From UKL13-2 sp043793345 (lineage in GTDB: Bacteria; Pseudomonadota; Gammaproteobacteria; Burkholderiales; Usitatibacteraceae): a stretch of DNA of 29,556 bases. Below are positions 23,865 through 29,556 of the stretch, in pieces. Position 1 is the stretch's first letter. The number at the start of each line of letters is the position of its first letter. Under the pieces are notes generated by a model that saw nothing but the letters and a program-made list of their open reading frames with translations, had not been told where the DNA came from and did no database searches. A program made the translations under genes and the position numbers. Location: NCBI GenBank assembly GCA_043793345.1, contig JAYVXF010000316.1, positions 1 through 29,556 on the forward strand. The letters are read 5' to 3'.

Positions 23865-23928
23865 GAGGCGTTCGCGCCTCCCCGCTTCTCCTCCCTGAGC
23901 GGGGGCCTTAATCTTTATTAAGGCTTTT
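23865..23928 (+). ncRNA. Candidate small RNA with an anti-Shine-Dalgarno loop
   Basis: Three hairpins follow one another without gaps. The first is GAGGCG/CGCCTC with a UUCG tetraloop (23865-23880). The second is CCCGC (23881-23885) with GCGGG (23899-23903), exposing the loop UUCUCCUCCCUGA. The third is GCCTTAAT (23905-23912) with ATTAAGGC (23917-23924), followed by TTTT. The CUCCUCCC loop can pair with ribosome binding sites. This design is known from several anti-SD small RNA families, including ones reported in Betaproteobacteria such as Burkholderia ncS27. A candidate promoter is TTGAAC (23830-23835) with CATAGT (23855-23860). There is no reading frame in it. It lies between the divergent-facing hemB start and the engB stop. 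Confidence 0.7.
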
Positions 23929-23931
23929 ACC

Positions 23932-23974
23932 AACGGTCCGGGTTACCCCTTTTACCCGGGCCGTTTTCTTTTTT
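23932..23974 (+). terminator. Strong intrinsic terminator behind the candidate small RNA
   Basis: AACGGTCCGGGT (23932-23943) pairs with ACCCGGGCCGTT (23954-23965), with one G-U pair, and is followed by a T-rich run to 23974. Direction is plus. It provides a second stop for plus-strand transcription just before the engB end and has no plus-strand protein gene feeding into it. Confidence 0.8.
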
Positions 23975-23991
23975 GCGCGTGGCGCTACGGC

Positions 23992-24594
23992 TTAATTATT
24001 CGTCGCATGAAATAATTTGGCGATTACCTGCTCCGCTTCTTCCACACCCTCTTTTTTCAGCGACGAAAATAGCTGTACGGTCGCGTTGTGCCCGGCGGTC
24101 GCCAATTGTTTTCGCACCGCCCGCAGCGTCAGCGCCTGCTCACTTTTCGACAATTTATCCGCCTTGGTGAGCAGGCAATGCACCGGTTTGCCGGTCGGCA
24201 AATACCAGTCGAGCAGCTTGATGTCTAGCGATTTCAAGGGATGGCGCGCATCCATGATCAACACCAGCCCGTTCAGCGCTTGCCGCGTACTCACGTAGGC
24301 TGCCATCACGTTCTGCCAATGCGCCTTTACCCGCGCCGGTACCTGCGCATAGCCGTAGCCGGGCAAATCGACCAGCGTACGATCATCGCCTAACGCGAAA
24401 AAATTGATGAGTTGCGTGCGTCCCGGTGTTTTCGACACGTAGGCGAGACGCTTATGATTAGCGAGCGTGTTGATCGCGCTCGATTTGCCCGCGTTCGAGC
24501 GGCCGACAAAGGCGACCTCGGCGCCAATATCGGGCGGCAATTGTTCCAGGTCGTGCGCGGAGGCGACGTAGGTCGCGCGGTCAAATAAACCCAC
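23992..24594 (-). CDS. engB: Ribosome biogenesis GTPase YsxC/YihA (EngB)
   Basis: A 200-residue GTPase needed for assembly of the large ribosomal subunit. The G motifs are clear: GRSNAGKSS (G1), KTPGRTQLINFF (G2 region), DLPGYG (G3) and TKADKLSKSE (G4). The start is GTG 24594, with GAGGAA seven bases upstream. It is divergent from the cytochrome gene at 24674, an arrangement common in Betaproteobacteria. Confidence 0.96.
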   Translation of the reverse strand: MGLFDRATYVASAHDLEQLPPDIGAEVAFVGRSNAGKSSAINTLANHKRLAYVSKTPGRTQLINFFALGDDRTLVDLPGYGYAQVPARVKAHWQNVMAAYVSTRQALNGLVLIMDARHPLKSLDIKLLDWYLPTGKPVHCLLTKADKLSKSEQALTLRAVRKQLATAGHNATVQLFSSLKKEGVEEAEQVIAKLFHATNN

Positions 24595-24673
24595 GGTTTC
24601 CTCTTCGGGCGCGATCAGCTAAAATCACGGTTTGGTTCCATATTCCGGTTATAAAACAATCAAGGGCTTGGTG

Positions 24674-25324
24674 ATGAAACGCATTCTGGCAACGGTAGTT
24701 ATTTCAATTTGTACGACGCTGGCGCAGGCCAATACGGAGCCTGCCAAAGCGGAGCCGACGACTGCTACTCCCAGCAAAGCCGAGGTTGCGGCACGTGGCC
24801 AGCAAATCGCAGGAGCCGTATGCGTTGCCTGTCACGGTCTGGATGGCATGAGCGCCGTGTCGGCCAACCCGAATATCGCTGGTATGCCTGCACAGTATAT
24901 CGCCAAGCAGCTCGAACACTTCAAGTCGGGCACGCGCAAGAACGCCATCATGCAGGGCATGGCTGCCAATTTGTCGGCAGACGACATGAAGGCGCTGGGG
25001 CTTTACTACTTTTCGCAACGCGCCAAAACCAGCGCAGTGGCGCGCGATAAAGCGCTGGCCGAAACGGGACAAAAAATCTATCGTGGCGGTATCGCCGAGC
25101 TAAAGGTGCCAGCATGCGCCGGTTGCCACGGCGGCGCCGGCGCAGGCATTCCCGCCGCTTATCCGCGTCTGGCCGGCCAGTGGCCGGAGTACACGCTGGG
25201 ATCATTGAAGAATTTTTCAAGCGGCGAGCGCAACAATGCACAAATGCAAACTATCGCGGGCAGGATGCGCGACAAGGACATGCAGGCAGTGGCCGAATAT
25301 ATTGCAGGTATGCGAGCCCGCTAA
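24674..25324 (+). CDS. Dihaem cytochrome c4-type protein
   Basis: A 216-residue periplasmic protein. A signal peptide (MKRILATVVISICTTLAQA) is followed by two cytochrome c domains with CVACH and CAGCH haem sites. Axial methionine candidates lie in NPNIAGMPAQYIAKQL and in NAIMQGM for domain 1 and in NNAQMQTIAGRM for domain 2; the duplicated Y-I-x-K-Q-L/Y-T-L-x-S-L pattern is typical of c4. It transfers electrons to terminal oxidases. ATG 24674 follows an AAGGG site; an upstream in-frame extension to 24632 precedes the signal peptide and is rejected. A terminator follows at 25346. Confidence 0.93.
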   Translation: MKRILATVVISICTTLAQANTEPAKAEPTTATPSKAEVAARGQQIAGAVCVACHGLDGMSAVSANPNIAGMPAQYIAKQLEHFKSGTRKNAIMQGMAANLSADDMKALGLYYFSQRAKTSAVARDKALAETGQKIYRGGIAELKVPACAGCHGGAGAGIPAAYPRLAGQWPEYTLGSLKNFSSGERNNAQMQTIAGRMRDKDMQAVAEYIAGMRAR

Positions 25325-25345
25325 GTCATGCCACCAGAAACAACC

Positions 25346-25379
25346 AACGCCGCATGCTCGAAAGGCATGCGGCGTTTTT
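25346..25379 (+). terminator. Intrinsic terminator of the cytochrome gene
   Basis: AACGCCGCATGC (25346-25357) and GCATGCGGCGTT (25365-25376) form a perfect 12-bp stem with a 7-base loop, followed by TTT. It touches the stop codon of the convergent gene at 25378. Confidence 0.88.
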
Positions 25380-26328
25380 ACTGGCGTACTTCCTCAAGAA
25401 TCTGCGCCACGTTAATAGTGCGCGCCTTGTCGCGAATCGCCGGCAGATATTGACCCTGCATGTTCTTCGCCTCTCCCAGCAGCTCGGTGTAGGTGTCTTT
25501 CAACACCGAAGCGGAGAAGGTGCGACCGCCGGCGTAATAGCGTTTGGCCAAATGCCCCAGCGCATAGGTGGTGGAGAACGACATCCCCGAGCTCACCGCT
25601 TGCTTGGCCAACCCGCCGATGAGCCCGCCGATCAAGCCACCGCCGAATACTTTGCCCAGCAACTTCACGCCGATTTGCTCGACGTACTGCGAGGCCATGC
25701 CCACGCCTGCGGTCGCCAGAAAATCCTTGATGTGTCCTTTGTCCAGCTCAAACCCATAGGTCTTGCCGATGCGATAAACCATTTTCATTTGCAACGGAAT
25801 GATCGCCATAGAGGCCAGTGACTCCGGCAATATTTCCAGCGCGCCATTGAGGATTGCGTAATTGAGAATCACCTTGTCCTGCTCGTCGGCAGTCATGGTG
25901 GAAGCAAGTAATGGCGGCTCGAATGTCGACACGCCCGTCAGCGGTGCCGTCGCGAGCGCGGCCGAATTTGCCGCGAACGTATTCGCCCCTGTCGTCGCAG
26001 CAGGATCGAGCGCCAACCTGGCACGCAGATCGGCGATGAATGCGGCCTCGGCTGCTCCTTGTGCGCCATCTGCATCGCACACGCTCACGCACAACTCGAA
26101 GGCGAGGCGTTTCGATTCTTTCGTCGCGAGTGCGGCCACTGCACTGTCGAGTGACACGCGATTCAAAATTACATCCTGATAAATGGCTGCGACGTTGATG
26201 TCGCTGTCCTTCGACAGCGAATCGGCGATGCGCTTCACAGCCGCGCGCTCGGTTTCACTATTGTCGCCATCGGCAAAAGCTGCCATCAGCGCCAGCGTAA
26301 TGATGGCTTTATTTTCTTGCTCGGTCAT
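25378..26328 (-). CDS. TerB-like / DUF697 domain protein
   Basis: A 316-residue protein. The N-terminal part (about 1-100) is a helical TerB-like domain: EQENKAIITLALMAAFADGD and later SKRLAFELCVSVCDADG. A low-complexity Ala/Thr/Asn linker (about 108-140) follows. The C-terminal half resembles DUF697, with IPLQMKMVYRIGKTYGFELD and a glycine-rich hydrophobic stretch GGGLIGGLIGGLAKQAV that may contact the membrane. The function is unknown; similar proteins are often linked to envelope stress. ATG 26328 has AGGAG seven bases upstream. It stands alone, with a palindromic element upstream. Confidence 0.82.
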   Translation of the reverse strand: MTEQENKAIITLALMAAFADGDNSETERAAVKRIADSLSKDSDINVAAIYQDVILNRVSLDSAVAALATKESKRLAFELCVSVCDADGAQGAAEAAFIADLRARLALDPAATTGANTFAANSAALATAPLTGVSTFEPPLLASTMTADEQDKVILNYAILNGALEILPESLASMAIIPLQMKMVYRIGKTYGFELDKGHIKDFLATAGVGMASQYVEQIGVKLLGKVFGGGLIGGLIGGLAKQAVSSGMSFSTTYALGHLAKRYYAGGRTFSASVLKDTYTELLGEAKNMQGQYLPAIRDKARTINVAQILEEVRQ

Positions 26329-26421
26329 GATGGGCTCCTGAAAATTTAAGCGGCGGGTGTGTTTGAAATTAACCGTCAGTAGCTTGGATCGCAGGTTGCG
26401 AATAGGTTCCGCACAAGGTAC

Positions 26422-26487
26422 AAACTCTAGCACTGTGGCGGCATACAGCCGTAAAATGCTCCACAACGCGCGCCAGTGCTAGAGTTT
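26422..26487 (-). repeat. CTAG-bounded palindromic element, copy 5
   Basis: The best-preserved copy: AAACTCTAGCACTG (26422-26435) pairs perfectly over 14 bases with CAGTGCTAGAGTTT (26474-26487). Inside, CGCGCGCCAG and GTGGCGGC arms and the GGAGCATTTTA centre are shared with the copy at 29158. It lies between two minus-strand genes. Confidence 0.9.
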
Positions 26488-26504
26488 TCCCAGCGGGAAG
26501 ACTT

Positions 26505-27326
26505 TTACAACATCAACGCCCCGCCACGCCTGCCTGTAAGCTGCGCGGCTATCGCTGCAATCGCCTGATCCATCCGCACCAGCGTGCCGGTGAATTTGAT
26601 GCCGGTTTCGTCCCACAGCCGCTTCGCATCTGCACGCAACATCGGCATCTCCAGCGCCACCGGCCCGCCATGCGCCGCGAACGCAATCGCGTTGCCGCCT
26701 TCAACCGGTGCCAATGCCAGCACGCGGCCATCGAATGCTGCGCGTAAATTCTCAAGCTGTTTTTTATAGCCGTGCGTGCGCCCGAAAAGATTTAACACCA
26801 GCAGACCGCGTTTGCTCAAACGCGCACGGCAGTCGCGATAAAACCCTTCGGTGCCGAGCGCACCAAAGCGCGCGTTATGGTCGTAGCCATCGACCATGAT
26901 GCAATCGAATTTCTCTTTACGTTCTTCATGCATCCACGCCACGCCATCGGCAACCTGAATATCAATACGCGCTTCATTGCTTGGCAACTTGAACGATTGC
27001 TGCGCCATGAAAACCACCGCGGGATTGATTTCCACAATCGTTTGTTTTGTCTCGGGTCGATGCCGATACCAGAACTTGGTGAGCGAGCCCGCACCGAGCC
27101 CCACCTGCAACACGCGCTTAGGCCACTCATCATCGGGCCGCAACAACAAACACGCCGCCATCTCGCGCGTGTACTCGAGCTCCAGCGCATACGGGCGCGC
27201 GATGCGCATCGCACCCTGAATCCATTCGGAGCCGAAATGCAGAAAGCGCACGCCAGCTTCTTCGGAGGTTTCGAGGGTGTGGGTGGGGTGAGGTGCGTGG
27301 GCAGATTTCAACAGCGATTTCGGCAA
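26505..27326 (-). CDS. Spermidine-synthase-like Rossmann-fold protein
   Basis: A 273-residue cytoplasmic protein of the spermidine synthase/SAM methyltransferase fold. VGLGAGSLTKFW is the nucleotide-binding glycine loop, where true aminopropyltransferases have GGGDG. TIVEINPAVV is the acidic strand end, and CIMVDGYDHNARFGAL matches the catalytic-site region of SpeE. The altered glycine loop makes a true polyamine synthase doubtful; a related transfer reaction is possible. The only available start in this frame is TTG 27326 (a stop lies upstream), without a clear ribosome binding site. Confidence 0.78.
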   Translation of the reverse strand: MPKSLLKSAHAPHPTHTLETSEEAGVRFLHFGSEWIQGAMRIARPYALELEYTREMAACLLLRPDDEWPKRVLQVGLGAGSLTKFWYRHRPETKQTIVEINPAVVFMAQQSFKLPSNEARIDIQVADGVAWMHEERKEKFDCIMVDGYDHNARFGALGTEGFYRDCRARLSKRGLLVLNLFGRTHGYKKQLENLRAAFDGRVLALAPVEGGNAIAFAAHGGPVALEMPMLRADAKRLWDETGIKFTGTLVRMDQAIAAIAAQLTGRRGGALML

Positions 27327-27517
27327 TTGGAGCGAAGGACGAAGCTTAATCGATCAAGCGAGCCGCATCGTAAAACGGAAACGGCTCGACAAATTTCCGG
27401 GGGAACGCATTATGCGATGCGAGGCCAGATTCAGCAGGCGACATATATTGTCAACGCTTGCAAGTGCCTTTAGTCATCGCGCGGTTCGCGCCAACAACAA
27501 ATGCTATCGCGACTTCA

Positions 27518-27551
27518 CAAAATAAAACAGGGCAGTCTGGCTGCCCTGTTT
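27518..27551 (-). terminator. Intrinsic terminator of the helix-hairpin-helix gene
   Basis: AAACAGGGCAG (27525-27535) and CTGCCCTGTTT (27541-27551) form an 11-bp perfect stem. On the minus strand it is followed by TATTTTG, and it lies 24 bases after the gene ending at 27575. Confidence 0.88.
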
Positions 27552-27574
27552 ATGAATCCAACGCGACTGAAAAA

Positions 27575-27961
27575 TTATTTCTTCTCGGCCTTTTTCTTTT
27601 CATCTTTTTTTACCTGCTTGGCGATGATCACGTCTTTTATCGCGTCGTAGGCATCTTGCGGGATGACTTTTTTGTTGATCAGGTCATCTTTGCCGTTGTA
27701 AGGGCGGCCTTTGACGATTGCCTTGGCGCGCACGTCACCTATTTTGGGCAGTGTGGCCAATTCTTTTACCGACGCGGTGTTGATATCCATCGGCTCTTTT
27801 TTCATTTCGGTAGGCGCCACCGGCATTGATTTCACATCGCCTTTGGCCGCTGCTGCTGCCGCAGGCGCTGCGACCGGTTTTGGTGTTTCTTGTTTTTGCG
27901 CAAACGCGCTGCCAGCCGTGCCGATGAGTAGCGCGACAGCGAGGGTAATGATTTTTTTCAT
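27575..27961 (-). CDS. Secreted helix-hairpin-helix (ComEA-like) protein
   Basis: A 128-residue protein. The signal peptide MKKIITLAVALLIGTAGSAFA is followed by a Pro/Ala-rich linker and one HhH domain: MDINTASVKELATLPKIGDV then RAKAIVKGRPYNGKDDL. The INTA-x(4)-L-x-x-LP-x-IG signature is that of ComEA, the periplasmic DNA receptor in transformation. The C-terminus is a lysine-rich tail (KDEKKKAEKK), which would add non-specific DNA affinity. GGAG lies six bases before the ATG. Given the type IV pilus genes nearby in the window, a role in DNA uptake is plausible but not shown. Confidence 0.88.
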   Translation of the reverse strand: MKKIITLAVALLIGTAGSAFAQKQETPKPVAAPAAAAAAKGDVKSMPVAPTEMKKEPMDINTASVKELATLPKIGDVRAKAIVKGRPYNGKDDLINKKVIPQDAYDAIKDVIIAKQVKKDEKKKAEKK

Positions 27962-28099
27962 GTAATCTCCAAAAAATATAGGGTGTGTCGGAAGTTAAAA
28001 CAGCGTCGCTACAGGCTTCAGCGCATATTTAATCACAACTAAAAATTGCTGCCTGAAAATCGGCAGCATCGCGGCAATTTGACGCATACAATCAACGCC

Positions 28100-29161
28100 A
28101 TGAACACTCAACGGTTTACCGAACGCTTTGAGGAATTCTGGCGGGCACTGCAGAACCGGGATTCTTCCTACGAAGGCATTTTTTTCCTGGGCGTCAAAAC
28201 CACCGGGATATTTTGTCGCCCGATTTGCTCGGCGCGCAAGCCGTTGCGCAAGAACGTGGAATTTTTCCCCGGCAAGACCGAGGCGCTGCACGCCGGTTTT
28301 CGACCTTGCCTGCGCTGCAAACCGATGAACACCACGGGTGAAGTGCCGACGCTGGTCGAAAAACTGCGCAAGCAAATTGAGCAGCATCCGTCCGAACGAT
28401 TGCGCGAACGTGACCTGCTCGAGATGGGCATCGATCCCTCAACAGCGCGCCGACAGTTTCAGCGATATTTCGGCATGTCATTTCAAGCTTATCAACGGGC
28501 GCGGCGCATGGGTTCGGCGCTGGCGGCTGTCAGAAAAGGAGTCAAGGTGCTGGATACACAACTGGATCATGGGTTTGAATCCTCAAGCGGATTTCGCGAG
28601 GCGTTTGCAAAACTTTTTGATACCGCACCGTCGAAGGCCAGCGGCGTGCATTGCTTGTTTTCAAAATGGATTGAATCGCCGCTCGGCGCGATTCTCGCCT
28701 TGGCCGATGACGACGGTTTGTATGTTTTCGACTGGGTCGATAGACGCGGACTGGAACGTGAAATCGTGCGGCTGCGTGCCAAAACAAAGTTCGTGATCGT
28801 GCCGGGCGCGCATCCGGTACTCGATCAGGCGAAACGCGAGATTGATGAATATTTTGCCGGCACGCGCAACACGTTCACCCTGCCATTCGCAACGCGTGGC
28901 ACCGATTTTCAGCGACGGGTGTGGAATGAGCTGCTGCGAATTCCTGCGGGAGAAACGCGTTCATATGCCGAGATTGCCAGACGCATCGGCCAGCCAACAG
29001 CGGTGCGGGCGGTGGCGCGCGCGAACGGCGATAATTTTCGCGGCATCGTTATCGCCTGTCACCGCGTGATCGGTTCAGATGGATCGCTCACCGGTTACGG
29101 CGGCGGGTTGGCGCGCAAGCAATGGTTGCTGGACCACGAGCGAAAAATGGTGAGGGTCTAG
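28100..29161 (+). CDS. ada: Bifunctional DNA repair methyltransferase and transcription regulator Ada
   Basis: A 353-residue protein of normal length with all Ada parts. The N-terminal zinc domain has C39, C43, C70 and C73 (GVKTTGIFCRPIC, then GFRPCLRCKP); the first cysteine takes methyl groups from DNA phosphotriesters and switches the protein to an activator. An AraC-type helix-turn-helix region lies at about 85-185. The C-terminal O6-alkylguanine transferase has active-site C320 in IACHRVIGSDG (Ala before Cys where Pro is most common). ATG 28100 is chosen over an upstream extension to 28046. The stop codon TAG lies inside the palindromic element at 29158. Confidence 0.95.
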   Translation: MNTQRFTERFEEFWRALQNRDSSYEGIFFLGVKTTGIFCRPICSARKPLRKNVEFFPGKTEALHAGFRPCLRCKPMNTTGEVPTLVEKLRKQIEQHPSERLRERDLLEMGIDPSTARRQFQRYFGMSFQAYQRARRMGSALAAVRKGVKVLDTQLDHGFESSSGFREAFAKLFDTAPSKASGVHCLFSKWIESPLGAILALADDDGLYVFDWVDRRGLEREIVRLRAKTKFVIVPGAHPVLDQAKREIDEYFAGTRNTFTLPFATRGTDFQRRVWNELLRIPAGETRSYAEIARRIGQPTAVRAVARANGDNFRGIVIACHRVIGSDGSLTGYGGGLARKQWLLDHERKMVRV

Positions 29162-29213
29162 TATTGGCGCGGTGTTTGGAGCATTATTTGGCTGGGAGGC
29201 GCACCAATGCTAG
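29158..29213 (+). repeat. CTAG-bounded palindromic element, copy 6 (overlaps ada stop)
   Basis: CTAGTATTGG (29158-29167) pairs with CCAATGCTAG (29204-29213), with one G-T mismatch. Inside are GCGCGGTGTTTGGAGC and GGGAGGCGCA, matching the family order. Its first CTAG provides the TAG that ends ada. Confidence 0.88.
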
Positions 29214-29263
29214 GGGTTGACACTGACAGCATGCTTCATCTCAGGAGTTCCCAGCAAAAAATC

Positions 29264-29353
29264 TGTCATTTCGAGCGCAGCGAGAAATCTGCTTTTGCTT
29301 TGTCGTAAACAAAAGCAGATTTCTCACCCGATGAAGCCGGGTTCGAAATGACA
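29264..29353. repeat. Long palindromic repeat (TGTCATTTCGA family)
   Basis: TGTCATTTCGAGCGCAGCGA and the following GAAATCTGCTTTTG (29264 onward) pair with CAAAAGCAGATTTCTC and TTCGAAATGACA (ending 29353), around a short centre near 29302. TGTCATTTCGAGCG...GAGAAATCT is a dispersed palindrome I recognise from several distantly related bacterial genomes. It is unrelated in sequence to the CTAG-bounded family. Confidence 0.85.
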
Positions 29354-29376
29354 AATTTTTGGGGTGGCTTTAAAAC

Positions 29377-29402
29377 AAAAAGCCGACTCGCGTCGGCTTT
29401 TT
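29377..29402. terminator. Bidirectional intrinsic terminator between ada and groEL
   Basis: AAAAAGCCGAC (29377-29387) and GTCGGCTTTTT (29392-29402) form a perfect 11-bp stem with a 4-base loop. It can stop groEL transcription from the right and plus-strand transcription from ada. Confidence 0.88.
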
Positions 29403-29430
29403 GTTTGGTAAGCGTTGGTGCGATGACCGA

Positions 29431-29522
29431 GCATGAGGGATGCAGCGCAAGGCGCGATGAGCCGACGTGTACGCGTTTGTACACGAGGTTCATCGCAACG
29501 CCGCGATGCGCCCTCAGGCGAA
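29431..29522. repeat. Large imperfect palindrome next to the groEL stop
   Basis: The centre is GTGTAC (29467-29472) with GTACAC (29479-29484). The arms extend outward about 40 bases with matching blocks GCGATGA/TCATCGC, and TGAGGG (29434-29439) with CCCTCA (29511-29516). It lies seven bases beyond the groEL stop and upstream of the terminator, so groEL mRNA would carry it as a long 3' hairpin. Confidence 0.75.
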
Positions 29523-29528
29523 GGGCAT

Positions 29529-29556
29529 TTACATGTCCATACCGCCCATGCCGCCC
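29529..29556 (-). CDS. groL: Chaperonin GroEL, last codons only
   Basis: The final eight residues before a TAA (29531-29529) read GGMGGMDM, the Gly-Met-rich C-terminal tail typical of GroEL. The rest lies beyond the window. Confidence 0.85.

Noticed and set aside
2530..29213. The repeated palindromes as a CRISPR array
   Set aside because: The copies are kilobases apart, in both orientations and separated by unrelated genes, with no regular spacers or cas genes.

Overview
The window looks like chromosomal DNA of a betaproteobacterium. The reasons are moderately GC-rich DNA, the gene order pilMNOPQ-aroK-aroB with a divergent PBP1A gene, engB next to a cytochrome c4-type gene, a BPSS1780-type membrane protein, and a groEL ending in the usual GGM-rich tail. 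I cannot place it to genus.

Layout. 1-2517: a sodium:solute symporter (truncated by the window edge) divergent from a fused SpmA/SpmB-type nucleoside-recognition membrane protein. 2665-8410: an accessory block on the + strand with a Phd/VapB-type antitoxin and PIN toxin, a MazG-like pyrophosphohydrolase, a single-chain restriction-modification enzyme related to type ISP enzymes, and a membrane-anchored Mrr-type nuclease with a zinc ribbon. 8739-12479: small cell-envelope and unknown genes (polysaccharide deacetylase-like protein, an unrecognised 123-residue protein, a tiny exported protein with two TonB-box-like segments, a BPSS1780-type membrane protein, a DUF3016 protein). 12667-19474: minus-strand cluster pilM-pilN-pilO-pilP-pilQ, a terminator, then aroK-aroB. 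The pil genes build the type IV pilus alignment complex and outer-membrane secretin; aroK and aroB are shikimate-pathway enzymes. 19727-23744: mrcA (PBP1A), an unrecognised nucleotidyltransferase-like protein, and convergent hemB. 23992-29556: engB, a dihaem cytochrome c4-like gene, a TerB/DUF697 protein, a spermidine-synthase-fold protein, a secreted helix-hairpin-helix protein, ada, and the last codons of groEL.

The most interesting material is between or inside the genes. (1) Six copies of a roughly 60-bp imperfect palindrome bounded by CTAG and carrying TGGCGC arms lie between genes through the window. One of them supplies the ada stop codon. (2) Between hemB and engB is a compact candidate small RNA with three consecutive hairpins: a UUCG-capped stem, a stem exposing a CUCCUCCC anti-Shine-Dalgarno loop, and a terminator. 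(3) A second, unrelated palindrome is inserted in frame inside the restriction-modification gene, where an AT-richer segment (probable target-recognition region) ends. (4) Two more large palindromes and a terminator lie back to back between ada and groEL. No tRNA, rRNA, CRISPR array or complete insertion sequence was seen.
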